Shown: one piece after another, positions 10,717 to 19,099 of the stretch
Layout: each line of letters begins with the position of its first letter
Numbering within the stretch: the first letter of the stretch is position 1
Assembly (NCBI RefSeq): GCF_002803075.1
Contig: NZ_NNBK01000016.1
Location: 5,271 to 69,270 of the forward strand
From: Streptomyces sp. CB01373
GTDB taxonomy: Bacteria > Actinomycetota > Actinomycetes > Streptomycetales > Streptomycetaceae
Direction of reading: 5' to 3'
DNA: 64,000 nt
The notes under the pieces: generated by a model
The model's database searches: none
Told to the model about the DNA's origin: nothing
Seen by the model: the letters and a program-made list of their open reading frames with translations, nothing else
Made by a program: the position numbers and the translations under genes

Positions 10717-11139
10717 TCAGTTGTCGGGCGAGCGCAGCACGCGCAGGTGGCCGCGGCGAGCGACCTCCATCGGGTCCGCGGTACGCGCTCCGCCACCGGC
10801 CTCGGCCGCCCGTTCCTGGGGCCTGGCGGCCTCGCGCACGGCGTTGGCAAGCGCTTCCAGATCGTCGCCGCTGGGCCGCGCGGGAGCCGAGCCGTCGAGG
10901 AGCCGGACGACCTCCCAGCCGCGCGGGGCGGTGAGGCGCTCGGAGTGTTCGGCGCACAGGTCGTAGCAGTGGGGTTCGGCGTAGGTCGCGAGCGGGCCGA
11001 GGACAGCGGTCGAGTCGGCGTAGACGTACGTCAGCGTCGCTACGGCGGGACGGCCGCAAGCGGTGCGCGAACAGCGACGTACAAGGCTCACGACGTTGGA
11101 CGGTACCGCACTCTTGAGCGGGCCGCGACGACTCTCCAC
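10717..11139 (-). CDS. DUF3499 family protein
   Basis: 140 residues with the chosen GTG (GGAG 7 nt upstream). A second GTG at 11091 gives 124 residues but has no ribosome site. The core is the hallmark RRCSRTACGRPAVATLTYVY, followed by AEPHCYDLCAEHSERLTAPRGWE. The CxxxxC and CxxxC-xxH pattern suggests a small zinc-binding domain. It has a mycobacterial counterpart next to manB (Rv3258c position). Function unknown. Divergent from the metallopeptidase-like gene. Confidence 0.85.
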   Translation of the reverse strand: MESRRGPLKSAVPSNVVSLVRRCSRTACGRPAVATLTYVYADSTAVLGPLATYAEPHCYDLCAEHSERLTAPRGWEVVRLLDGSAPARPSGDDLEALANAVREAARPQERAAEAGGGARTADPMEVARRGHLRVLRSPDN

Positions 11140-11451
11140 CAGGCCACTCCACCGTGTCGCGGCATGAAACGTCCCGGAAGCGCCTTCTGTCACACTTCCC
11201 TGACCTGCGCGAACGCCGCCTGACGGGACCTCGGGCAAGCCGGATCCGGTCACGACCGGGTGCAAAATCAGTCAATTACCTTGATATTGACGGTCCCGTA
11301 GAGATATGGAATCGAGCCCCAGCTTGGCTGAAATGCTCACCGTCACGCAGGCCGTGACGCGGTGTCGGGCGCGGCGCCCGGGATGGCGCGCGATGTCCGG
11401 GGTGACGCGTGGAGCCGGGCGCGCGGGGACGCCGGGGACTACCCTTCAGCA
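11140..11451. promoter_or_regulatory. Divergent promoter region with inverted repeats
   Basis: 311 bases without a gene, between the DUF3499 gene (leftward) and the zincin-like gene (rightward). It holds an unusually AT-rich inverted repeat GTCAAT-9-ATTGAC (11271-11291) and CGTCACG-5-CGTGACG (about 11342-11360). TACCCT at 11440-11445, 6 nt before the GTG at 11452, looks like the -10 of a leaderless transcript. No regulator is identifiable from the sites alone. Confidence 0.45.
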
Positions 11452-11904
11452 GTGATGGACAACCGTGTACCGCCCCGTGCCGCCGGCCCCGGGCCCCGAC
11501 GACGTGATCGCCACGGCCGGGGCATGCGCGGCCCGATCGCCCCGCCGCAGGTGCCCCTCGCCGCGAGCCGTGCCGAGGCGTTCGCGGATCTGGTGCAGGA
11601 CTCCGTGGACCGGCTGGAGCGGCGCTGGCCGCAACTGGCCGACATCGACTTCTTCGTGGTGGAGGTGCCGCGGCTGGACGGGCCGGGGCAGGCGTGGAGC
11701 GACGAGGTGGTGCCGCTCGGAGGTACGGTCGCGTCGCGCGAGGGCCGACGCGCGCGCGTGGTGGTCTACCGGCGGCCGGTGGAGATCCGCACCAAGGGCC
11801 GCGACGAGCGGGCCGCCCTGGTGCACGAGGTCGTGGTCGAACAGGTGGCCGAGCTGCTGGGGCTGACCCCGGAGACGGTCGACCCCCGGTACGGCGAGGA
11901 CTGA
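11452..11904 (+). CDS. Zincin-like metallopeptidase family protein, degenerate active site
   Basis: About 150 residues. It belongs to the small actinobacterial metallopeptidase family found beside whiB and DUF3499 (Rv3259 position in mycobacteria, by synteny). The conserved body has FADLVQDSVDRLERRWPQL, DIDFFVVEVP and VVVYRRPVEIR. The expected HExxH zinc motif is only half there: HEVVVEQVAELLGL has His and Glu, but the second His is replaced by Glu. It is therefore probably not a standard zinc protease. The GTG start lies 6 nt after TACCCT; the ATG one codon later is equally possible. Confidence 0.75.
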   Translation: MMDNRVPPRAAGPGPRRRDRHGRGMRGPIAPPQVPLAASRAEAFADLVQDSVDRLERRWPQLADIDFFVVEVPRLDGPGQAWSDEVVPLGGTVASREGRRARVVVYRRPVEIRTKGRDERAALVHEVVVEQVAELLGLTPETVDPRYGED

Positions 11905-11953
11905 CCGCCCCGCCGCGACGAGGAGCGCCCCTGCCCGCCGGGGGCCGCCAGGC

Positions 11954-13474
11954 TCACTTCTGCAGCACCGACAGGTCCTGCTCCGCGTGTGGCACCGCCA
12001 CCATCCCCCGGTCGTCCGGCAGCGTCTGGATCGTGAAGCCGGAGCTGCCCTCCCGCGACGCCGTGAGGGTGCGCGCCCCGTAGACCGGGCCGCCGGAGAC
12101 CCGCTCCACCGTGACCGCGTACGTCCCCTTCAGACCGGACGGCACCGGCGGGACGATGTCCTGGGTCGTCCCCTCCTTGATCGTGTAGGTCTTCGACACG
12201 GCCGTGCCGCCGCCGCTGCCCGCCGACGCGGTGACCTTGACCTCCGCGGTGGCGGTGGGAGCCGTCAGCGACAGCGTCGAGCCCTTGGCGCTGTTGTCCG
12301 GCGAGGTCGCCCGGGTCACGACCGGGCCGGTCGCCGGGATGAACGCCGTCTCCTGCCGGTCGCCCTTGCCCCGCAGGATCCGCAGCGCCGCGACCACCGG
12401 CACCGACCGCGAGGTCGGGGTCAGCACCAGCGAGCCCGCCTCCTCGCGCGTGACCTCACCGAGTTCGACGACGGTCGTCGTCCCGCCCTTGAGGTGGACC
12501 GTCTCGTGCCCCGCGGGCGTGATCAGCCCGGACGGGGAGGCGAGGCGCACCGTCAGGTCGGCGTCGGAGTCGGCGGGCGTGAAGGCGACCAGCCGTACGT
12601 CCGTGGCGTCCTTGGGGATGCCCGGGAGCACCAGGCTGCCCGCAGGATCGGCCGAGGCCGCCAGCCAGTCCCCGCCCAGACTGTTGTCGAGGGACTGCAC
12701 CGCCGCCCCGACCCGGCCGCTGCGCACGCTCACGTGCACGGTGAGGTCCTGCTGCGGGGAATCGGCGAGCGTGGAGAGCAGGACCGGCTCGCTGGAGTGC
12801 GCCGGAACGGTGATGCCCTCGCCGGCGGGCGACTTCACGACGCCCTCCGTGCCGTAGAGCTGAATGTCGACGACGGCCGGGGAGTCGTCCGGGTTGGTGA
12901 GGTGGATGTAGTCGGACCGGCCGGCGGCCGTGCTGGCGCCGGGGAACCAGAACTGGGTGTCCGGCGGGGTGCAGGTCACGCCCAGGAGGCCGCGGCCGGC
13001 GCCCACGGTGACCTCGGTGGTCTGCTGCACCGTCCAGCCGGGTGCGAACTTGCCCTCGGCCGTGCCGATCAGCGCGGTCCCGTCCCCGCCCGAGATGTCG
13101 GCGGTGACGGGGGTGCCGGGCTCCTTGGGCTCCAGGACGGACTTGGCGGTCTTGTTCTTTCCGCCGTCCTTGGTCCCGCCCTTGGCCGTGCCCTTCCCGG
13201 CGCCCGTGTCCGACGCCTCGCCGGCGGGCAGCAACTGGGCCTTGCCCGTGCTGCCGGTGCCCGTGGTCACGGGGGTGAAGGACGCGTACGCGGTGTCGGC
13301 TATGTCCGAGGTGCTCGGCGCCGGGCACACCAGGGTGGTGCGCTCGACCGGCAGTTGCGCGGCCGCCGTGGCGGTGCCGGCGCCCGTGGCCTCCGGCGTC
13401 TCCAGCGCGGCGAATCCGGTGACGGCGGCGAGCGCGGTCACGCCGGCGATCAGGGACAGGGTCGTGCGGTTCAC
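11954..13474 (-). CDS. DUF5719 family secreted protein
   Basis: 506 residues. N-terminal signal or anchor segment (about 7-25), then an Ala/Thr/Gly-rich stretch and several beta-rich repeats that look like Ig-type domains, each with a conserved hydrophobic pattern (for example VRLVAFTPADSDADLTVRL). No catalytic motif is visible. Its GTG start overlaps the stop of the upstream glycosyltransferase (GTGA), so the two are translationally coupled and probably work together at the cell surface. Function unknown. Confidence 0.8.
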   Translation of the reverse strand: MNRTTLSLIAGVTALAAVTGFAALETPEATGAGTATAAAQLPVERTTLVCPAPSTSDIADTAYASFTPVTTGTGSTGKAQLLPAGEASDTGAGKGTAKGGTKDGGKNKTAKSVLEPKEPGTPVTADISGGDGTALIGTAEGKFAPGWTVQQTTEVTVGAGRGLLGVTCTPPDTQFWFPGASTAAGRSDYIHLTNPDDSPAVVDIQLYGTEGVVKSPAGEGITVPAHSSEPVLLSTLADSPQQDLTVHVSVRSGRVGAAVQSLDNSLGGDWLAASADPAGSLVLPGIPKDATDVRLVAFTPADSDADLTVRLASPSGLITPAGHETVHLKGGTTTVVELGEVTREEAGSLVLTPTSRSVPVVAALRILRGKGDRQETAFIPATGPVVTRATSPDNSAKGSTLSLTAPTATAEVKVTASAGSGGGTAVSKTYTIKEGTTQDIVPPVPSGLKGTYAVTVERVSGGPVYGARTLTASREGSSGFTIQTLPDDRGMVAVPHAEQDLSVLQK

Positions 13475-16400
13475 TGCTGGCTCCCGTCGGGGCGCTCATT
13501 GCCGTTGCCGTGCGGGTGGTGCTGAGCCGGGTCGTACGGCTCCTCGTATCCCTGGTGATACGTCGTCTGGTCGTACGGCGCCGCCGGCGTCCGGCCGTCG
13601 TAGCCGTACGGGTCGTACTGGGCGCCCTGGTACGGGTCGGCCTGGTACGCCTGGTCGTAGCCGCCCGCCGGGTACTGCTGGGGCTGGGCGCCCTGGTACT
13701 GGCCGTCGTCCTGGTACTGGTTGTCGCCGTAGGCGCCGTACTCGGCCGTCGCTCCCGCGTAGGCGGTGGTGTCCCACTCGTCGTAGGCCTGCTGGTGCGG
13801 GACGGCGGCGGGTGCCTCGTCCGGGGCGGCAGACGGGACGGTGCCCGGTTCGGGGGCGAACTCCGCCTTTCCGGGCTCCTGCTGCCCGGGCTCCTCCGGA
13901 CCGAACCCCTCGTGACCGGCCTCGTCCTGTGCGGCCTCCTCGGCCTCGGCCTGGGCCCGGAGCCTGCGGGCCCGGCGGCCCTCTCCGGCGACGGCCTCGG
14001 CGGGAGCGAGCTCCTCCTCGGGCAGGTCGTCGTCGACGTCACGGCGCCGGCCGGGCAGGGCGAGCACGACGAGGACGACGGCGAGGGCACCCTGGGCCCA
14101 CAGCCAGGCGGTGTGGGCGAACGGGTCCTCGAAGGTGACGTCCAGCTTGCCGCCGGAGGCGGGCAGCTGGAAGCCCTGGGCCCAGCCGTCGACGGTGGTG
14201 CGGGTGAGCGGCTTGCCGTCCAGGGTGGCCGTCCAGCCCGCGTCGGCGGAGTCGGCCAGGCGCAGCACGCGGCCCTCGGCCCCGGACGGGATGGTGGTGT
14301 GGATCTCGACGGGTCCCGCGGCGACGGGTTCGGCGGTGCCCGAGCCCGAGGCGGACACGACGGCGGCGCGCGAGACCTCCCGGTTCACCCGCCACAGGGC
14401 GCTGCCGTCCTGCTGGCTGAGCCGGGTGAGGCCGGGCGTGGCGTCCAGGACGCGGCTGACGTCGCGGGGCGCGCCCTTGTGGACCAGGACGTAGCGCACG
14501 GCGTAGCCGCCGAGCTGGCCGGCCTGGTCGGCGCCGGAGCCGGCGACCAGGTTGGCCACGACCTTGTCCAGCTGCTGGTTCGCGCCGTTCACCGCGGCGA
14601 GTTCGGCGTCGCCCATGCGGGCGCCGGAGCCGCGTACGAGCATGTAGCCGACGTGTGCGGGCGAGTCGCTGTCGAGGACCAGGGTGCGGGCCTGGTCGCG
14701 GGTGGCGCTCTCCTCGGCGACGAACGCGGGCACCTGCACGGGGTCGCGTCGCTCCACCGGTCCGTCGGCGCCGCCGATCATCCAGCCGGCGGCGACGAGC
14801 AGGGGTCCGGCGGCCGAGGCGAAGGCGATGAGCGCGGCGACCGGCTGGCGCCAGCCGAAGCTCTGCTCGGCCACGCGGGCGCGTGCCCCGTCGGCGCCGA
14901 TCACGGCGGCGGCGAGGAGGGCGAGGCCGTAGACGAGGGTGGCCGGGCCGGCCCAGGTGGAGCCGTTGGACAGCACGGCGAAGACGAGCGCCACCAGGGC
15001 GACCGCCCAGGCCGTCCAGATCGCGAACTGGCGCTCGGAGCGCAGCAGGGCGGCCAGCGCGGCCAGGACGATGCCGATGAGCATCAGCCCGTGCATGGTG
15101 CCGGGTCCGCCGGGACCGGCGCCGAGCAGGTCGAGCGCGGAGGCTGCCGAGGCGCCGTACTCCAGGCCGGCCTCGTGGAAGAAGCCGAACGGCAGCAGCG
15201 ACAGCGACCAGGGCGCGAGGACCAGCAGCGGGGTGCCCAACTGGGCCAGGAAGCGCAGCCCGTGGGCCACGATGTCGTCGCGGCGGACGACCAGCACACC
15301 GAGGCCGAGCAGCAGCGCGATGGGCCACACGATCGGCGTGAACGCGGTGGTGATGGTCAGCAGCAGGGCGTACGCCCAGGTGGCGCGCCAACTGCCGCGG
15401 GCGCCGGGGGCTTTGGCGAGGCCGCCGGCCGCGACGCCCGCTCGGGCGATCAGCGGCAGCAGCACGGCCAGCACGGCGGTGCCGATGCGGCCGCCGGCCA
15501 GCGCGCCGGTGGTGGCGGGCAGGAAGGCGTAGGCGACGGCGACCCAGGCGCGCAGCAGACGGGAGGGGACCAGCGGGCGGGAGGCGAAGTACGCCGTGAA
15601 CCCGGCCAGTGGGACCGATCCGACCAGCAGGACGGTGACCGCGAGTCCGCCCGAGCCGAGCAGCAGGGAGGCGAGCATCGCGACCATCGCCAGGTACGGC
15701 GGCGCGGACGGGGTGCCGCCCGCGCCCACCGGGTGCCAGGAGTCGAGGTAGCGCGACCACAGTTCGGCGGAGTCGGCGGGTGCGGGCAGCAGGGCGCCGC
15801 CCGCGAGCGCGCCGCCGCCGAGCAGGCCGCGGCAGGCGGCCAGGGAGGCGAGCAGCAGCACCAGGAAGAGCACCGGGCCGGGTTTGCGGGCGATGCGCTT
15901 GAGGCGGGCGAACTGCTCGACCTCGAGGAAGTCGGCGTCGTCGCCGCCGGGCCCCGACTCGATCGCGCTACCGTGCCGGCCGGCCGCGGACGCCTCGGCG
16001 TCGGAGCCGCCCACGAAGTTGCCTGCCACCTGTTCCACCGTGGCGCGGATGGTGGCGCCCGGCGGCGGGAGCAGCGCCCGCAGCTCGCCCTTGTCGATCT
16101 GCGGCCGGCCGCGTCTGCCGCGGCCCGCGATGATCCGCTCGGGCCGGAGCAGAACGCTCATCAGGCCGCGGATCTCGTCCACCGCCTGTCCCGGGACCTT
16201 GCCGACAAGGTAGGCGACGGTCCGCAGCAGGGTGCCCAGGACGAGCCGCAGCAGGACCCAGGGCAGTGCCGCCGTACGGACGTTGACGAGCAGGGTGTAG
16301 ACGGCGCCGGCCTTGTCGACCTTGTGCGGGGAGGCGGCGGTGCGGCCGGCGCAGTCGACGGTGCGTCGCTCCCGGGAGGCCGCCTCGGCGTGCCGTACGA

Positions 16401-17265
16401 CGGCTTCGGGGGCGACCAGGACGCGGTGGCCGGCGGAGATGGCACGCCAGCACAGGTCGACGTCGTCGCGCATCAGGGGGATCCGGCGGTCGAACCCGCC
16501 CAGTTCCTCGAAGATGTCACGCCGGATCAGCATTCCGGCGGTGGACACCGACAGCACGGGCCGTACGTGGTCGTGCTGTCCCTGGTCCTGCTCGCGCCGG
16601 TCGAGTCCGGTCCAACGGCGGCCGGAGTTGGCGATGCTGACGCCCACTTCGAGGAGCTGCCTTCGGTCGTACCAGCCGCGCAGCTTGGGGCCGACGACGG
16701 CCACGTCGTCGCGGCCGAGTTCGTACTCGTTGTCCACGACGCGCAGCAGCTCGGCCAGGGCCTCGGGTTCGGGTGCGCAGTCGTCGTGCAGCAGCCACAG
16801 CCACTGCACCGGCTCCCCGTGGGGCAGTTCGGGCAGGTCGTAGGCGTCGTCGCGCCAGGTGCGCGTGACGGGGTCCCAGCTGCTGGGGCGCTTGAGGTAC
16901 GGCAGGTCGTCCGGGGTGAGGACCGGGGCGCCGTGGAGGGCCTCCTCGACGGCCTGTCCGAAGCCGGTGCGCCGGGCGAGGTGCACGACGCGGTCGGGGC
17001 CGAGGGCGTCGGTGACCACCTGGGCGGACTCGTCCCCGCTGCCGGTGTCGGCGGCCACGGCGTACTGGACGGGGCGCTCCTGGCCGAGCAGGCCGGCGAG
17101 CGCGTCGGGCAGCCAGCGGGCGCCGTCATGGGAGACGAGCACGGCAGTGACGACGTGGCGCGGGTACTCCGGTGTGCCGGTCTGGTCGGACACCGTCGCG
17201 CGCGCCGGGTCGGGCGCTGGGGCAGCGCCGTCGTAGTGGGCTGCCGTATGGCTGTGCACGGACAT
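13471..17265 (-). CDS. Large membrane glycosyltransferase family 2 protein
   Basis: 1264 residues. The GT2 catalytic domain is at about 40-330: VTAVLVSHDGARWLP, the acidic LLHDDCAPEPEAL, and LMRDDVDLCWRA with VRHAEA. A membrane segment follows near 330-350, then from about 480 a polytopic region with roughly ten segments and an extracytoplasmic beta-rich part, ending in a last segment near 1050-1072. The final 190 residues are disordered: first acidic/Arg, then about 90 residues with 17 Tyr and many Gln, Asp and Gly. Likely role: building or exporting an envelope glycan. Coupled to the DUF5719 gene. Substrate unknown. Confidence 0.85.
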   Translation of the reverse strand: MSVHSHTAAHYDGAAPAPDPARATVSDQTGTPEYPRHVVTAVLVSHDGARWLPDALAGLLGQERPVQYAVAADTGSGDESAQVVTDALGPDRVVHLARRTGFGQAVEEALHGAPVLTPDDLPYLKRPSSWDPVTRTWRDDAYDLPELPHGEPVQWLWLLHDDCAPEPEALAELLRVVDNEYELGRDDVAVVGPKLRGWYDRRQLLEVGVSIANSGRRWTGLDRREQDQGQHDHVRPVLSVSTAGMLIRRDIFEELGGFDRRIPLMRDDVDLCWRAISAGHRVLVAPEAVVRHAEAASRERRTVDCAGRTAASPHKVDKAGAVYTLLVNVRTAALPWVLLRLVLGTLLRTVAYLVGKVPGQAVDEIRGLMSVLLRPERIIAGRGRRGRPQIDKGELRALLPPPGATIRATVEQVAGNFVGGSDAEASAAGRHGSAIESGPGGDDADFLEVEQFARLKRIARKPGPVLFLVLLLASLAACRGLLGGGALAGGALLPAPADSAELWSRYLDSWHPVGAGGTPSAPPYLAMVAMLASLLLGSGGLAVTVLLVGSVPLAGFTAYFASRPLVPSRLLRAWVAVAYAFLPATTGALAGGRIGTAVLAVLLPLIARAGVAAGGLAKAPGARGSWRATWAYALLLTITTAFTPIVWPIALLLGLGVLVVRRDDIVAHGLRFLAQLGTPLLVLAPWSLSLLPFGFFHEAGLEYGASAASALDLLGAGPGGPGTMHGLMLIGIVLAALAALLRSERQFAIWTAWAVALVALVFAVLSNGSTWAGPATLVYGLALLAAAVIGADGARARVAEQSFGWRQPVAALIAFASAAGPLLVAAGWMIGGADGPVERRDPVQVPAFVAEESATRDQARTLVLDSDSPAHVGYMLVRGSGARMGDAELAAVNGANQQLDKVVANLVAGSGADQAGQLGGYAVRYVLVHKGAPRDVSRVLDATPGLTRLSQQDGSALWRVNREVSRAAVVSASGSGTAEPVAAGPVEIHTTIPSGAEGRVLRLADSADAGWTATLDGKPLTRTTVDGWAQGFQLPASGGKLDVTFEDPFAHTAWLWAQGALAVVLVVLALPGRRRDVDDDLPEEELAPAEAVAGEGRRARRLRAQAEAEEAAQDEAGHEGFGPEEPGQQEPGKAEFAPEPGTVPSAAPDEAPAAVPHQQAYDEWDTTAYAGATAEYGAYGDNQYQDDGQYQGAQPQQYPAGGYDQAYQADPYQGAQYDPYGYDGRTPAAPYDQTTYHQGYEEPYDPAQHHPHGNGNERPDGSQQ

Positions 17266-17472
17266 CGAGATACGGGCCCCGGTTCGGTGGTCTGCGGTGG
17301 ACGCCCGCGCCCGCTGGGTGCAGGGGGGCGTGTCGGACGAGCAACCACACTATCGGCTGGCCAACAAGGCGGCCCGCCGCCTGTGGATAACCCACCTGCG
17401 ACGGGCCGTTCGTGACGTTTTTCCGGGACGTTCTTCCGGGGGGAGCGAGCGGAGCCTGCGGCGCTCCGGCGG

Positions 17473-17736
17473 TCAGACGGCGGCCTTCTTCAGACGGCGG
17501 CGCTCCCGCTCGGACAGGCCGCCCCAGATGCCGAAGCGCTCGTCGTTGGCGAGGGCGTACTCGAGGCACTCGGAGCGGACCTCGCAGGCGAGGCAGACCT
17601 TCTTGGCCTCGCGGGTCGAGCCGCCCTTCTCGGGGAAGAAGGACTCGGGGTCGGTCTGGGCGCACAGCGCGCGCTCCTGCCAGCCGAGCTCCTCGTCCGC
17701 GTCGTCGACCAGCAGTTGCTGCACCAGCTCGGTCAT
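17473..17736 (-). CDS. whiB: WhiB family transcriptional regulator (WhiB)
   Basis: 87 residues. Wbl protein with the four iron-sulfur cluster cysteines at 25, 48, 51 and 57 (C-x22-C-x2-C-x5-C), the turn motif GIWGG (69-73), and the basic tail RERRRLKKAAV. The N-terminus TELVQQLLVDDADEELGWQ and the position next to the fbiA and manB genes match Streptomyces WhiB (WhiB2 in mycobacteria), which with WhiA controls sporulation septation. DNA binding needs its partner protein. A candidate promoter lies 73-102 bp upstream. Confidence 0.95.
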   Translation of the reverse strand: MTELVQQLLVDDADEELGWQERALCAQTDPESFFPEKGGSTREAKKVCLACEVRSECLEYALANDERFGIWGGLSERERRRLKKAAV

Positions 17737-18202
17737 GTGCGCCCCTCGTCTGTCTTTCGCGTCCCCGTGATGCAGCCGTTATCTGTCCGGCTGAACGACA
17801 CGAGTGAAATTACAAGTGTGCTGCTCCGGGCGAGTCAAGCCGAGATCTGCTATTGAGCCCCTTATTCACTCTGCGGAACCAAGGCCATGCGGAAAGTGTT
17901 CAAATCGGGATAACCCCTGACACGCCGCCGAGGCCCCGAGGGTCTCGCACCCCGCACGGAGCCCGCACAGGGAAGGACGACCCGGACTTCGATCTCGTTC
18001 CGGCGCATGCACCGAAGCGACCCGGATCACGGTCTGATCACGGGATCGCAACGGGGCTTGCGCGCCCGGCATGGACGCCATGTGTCCCGGTGGCCCCACG
18101 AGCAAACCTTTCACCTGTGAGATGAACCGGATGAGGTGAAACATGTCCCACATTCCGGGCGTCAGGTTGACAGTGAAGGTGTGAGCCGCTGTCCTTGAGG
18201 GC
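17737..18202. promoter_or_regulatory. whiB upstream region and divergent promoters
   Basis: About 465 bases with no protein gene. For whiB (minus strand) the best promoter is TTGACT (complement of 17833-17838), 18 bp, TGTAAT (complement of 17809-17814). On the plus strand TTGACA at 18167-18172 points at the Cys-rich leader ORF starting at 18203. Between them lies an inverted repeat TTTCACCT-17-AGGTGAAA (18109-18141), with an embedded TCACCTGTGA, which could be a regulator site shared by the divergent units. whiB is known to be developmentally regulated; the factor binding here cannot be named from sequence. Confidence 0.55.
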
Positions 18203-18295
18203 ATGCTCGCGAACTCGGTACTCACCACGACCCGCACCGCCGGGTCCCGCGGTGCTGCCCACGTTCGCCACAGCTGTCGCTGTTGCGGCTGTTGA
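18203..18295 (+). CDS. Cys-rich leader peptide, candidate cysteine-responsive attenuator
   Basis: 30 residues, M-L-A-N at the start and H-S-C-R-C-C-G-C at the end: four Cys codons among the last six sense codons, then TGA. TTGACA at 18167-18172 places the expected transcription start at or next to the ATG, so the mRNA would be leaderless. The ribosome-site-like GAGG is only 2 nt from the ATG. It lies about 100 nt before the cysteine dioxygenase start, with a CCGGCC/GGCCGG hairpin between. Short polycysteine ORFs controlling downstream cysteine genes are known in mycobacteria, and this fits that pattern. That it is translated, and its effect, are inference. Confidence 0.6.
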   Translation: MLANSVLTTTRTAGSRGAAHVRHSCRCCGC

Positions 18296-18328
18296 GCCCC
18301 ACGCGCGCACGCGTGCTCCAGCCGTCGT

Positions 18329-18346
18329 CCGGCCCTTCGCGGCCGG
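18329..18346 (+). promoter_or_regulatory. Hairpin between leader peptide and cysteine dioxygenase gene
   Basis: CCGGCC (18329-18334), loop CTTCGC, GGCCGG (18341-18346). It lies 33 nt after the leader stop codon and about 50 nt before the next start. It could be the switchable element of the leader. A self-complementary GCACGCGTGC (18307-18316) just upstream could pair alternatively. Confidence 0.4.
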
Positions 18347-18394
18347 GCCCTCGTTCCCTCTGACCTTCTTTCACCGAGGAACCACCCCACCCTC

Positions 18395-18970
18395 ATGAAC
18401 AGCGACAGCGACCTCCAGATCGCCGGCGACATCCTCGAAGTCCCGCACCTGCTCCAGACCCCCCGCGAACACCCCTCGACCGTGGCCGAGTTCGTCGGAC
18501 TGGCCCGCTCCATCGCCGCCGACCGCGCCCAGTGGGCACACCTCGTCCGCTACGACGCGACGACCCGCTGGTACCACCGGCTGCGCACCGGCCCGGGCTA
18601 CGAGGTGTGGCTGCTGTCCTGGGTGCCCGGACAGGGCAGCGGACCGCACGACCACGGTCCCTCCTCCGGCGTGCTCACGGTCCTGGACGGCGAGCTGACC
18701 GAGCGCACCGCGCGGGCCACCCGCACGTTGGGCGCGGGGGCGATGGGGGTCCCCCCGCTCGAGCGAAGCCGAGAGTGGGGGAGGGTGTTCGCGCCCGGCT
18801 ACGCGCACGAGGTCGTCAACGACACGCTGGAGCCGGCGGTCAGCCTGCACGTGTACTTCCCCGGTCTGACCGAGATGCCCATGCACCCCCGGTCCTCGAC
18901 CGGGGCGGCCCACTCCGCCGCCCGGTGCGCGGGGGCCTACCTCGACCCGGCGGGCGCGACCGGCGCCTGA
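18395..18970 (+). CDS. Cysteine dioxygenase family protein
   Basis: 191 residues. Cupin-fold iron enzyme that oxidises cysteine (or a similar thiol) to its sulfinate. The three iron-ligand histidines are in place: H85 and H87 in GPHDHGPSSG and H138 in APGYAHEVVND. Residues about 117-131 (MGVPPLERSREWGR) do not look like the family: they are encoded by a palindromic repeat element inserted in frame between the second and third ligands (18744-18785). Activity is probably kept because the insert falls in a loop. The ATG lies 15 nt from GAGG, a loose ribosome site. Preceded by the Cys-rich leader. Confidence 0.88.
   Translation: MNSDSDLQIAGDILEVPHLLQTPREHPSTVAEFVGLARSIAADRAQWAHLVRYDATTRWYHRLRTGPGYEVWLLSWVPGQGSGPHDHGPSSGVLTVLDGELTERTARATRTLGAGAMGVPPLERSREWGRVFAPGYAHEVVNDTLEPAVSLHVYFPGLTEMPMHPRSSTGAAHSAARCAGAYLDPAGATGA
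18744..18785. repeat. Palindromic repeat element, copy 1 (inside cysteine dioxygenase gene)
   Basis: About 42 bp beginning TGGGGGTCCCCCCGCTCGAG and ending GAGAGTGGGGGAGGG, able to fold with CCCCC-xGCTCG pairing with CGAG-x-TGGGGG. A close relative lies at 51756-51800. I recognise this type as a dispersed Streptomyces repeat, usually intergenic. Here it is read through in frame. Confidence 0.75.
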
Positions 18971-19099
18971 GCCGCCCGCGGGGGGGCATGCCCCTGGTCC
19001 ACGGGCCGCCGCGCGTCGGCTTCCTCGTCCACAGACCGCGGACCTGTCCCTTGTCCACAGGCCGCCACGCGTCGGCCCGGCGGCTGACACACTGTTTCC

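Noticed and set aside
13510..17415. A 1301-codon open frame on the plus strand opposite the glycosyltransferase, and similar long frames at 7497-10619 (plus) and 24697-28026 (minus)
   Set aside because: Long antisense open frames are expected in GC-rich genes with strong third-position bias. They have no domain logic, their composition is Gly/Arg/Val-rich, and the opposite strand encodes clear families.
18395..18970. Frameshift in the cysteine dioxygenase gene
   Set aside because: The odd residues around 117-131 come from an inserted repeat of a multiple of three; reading continues correctly into the third metal-ligand block.
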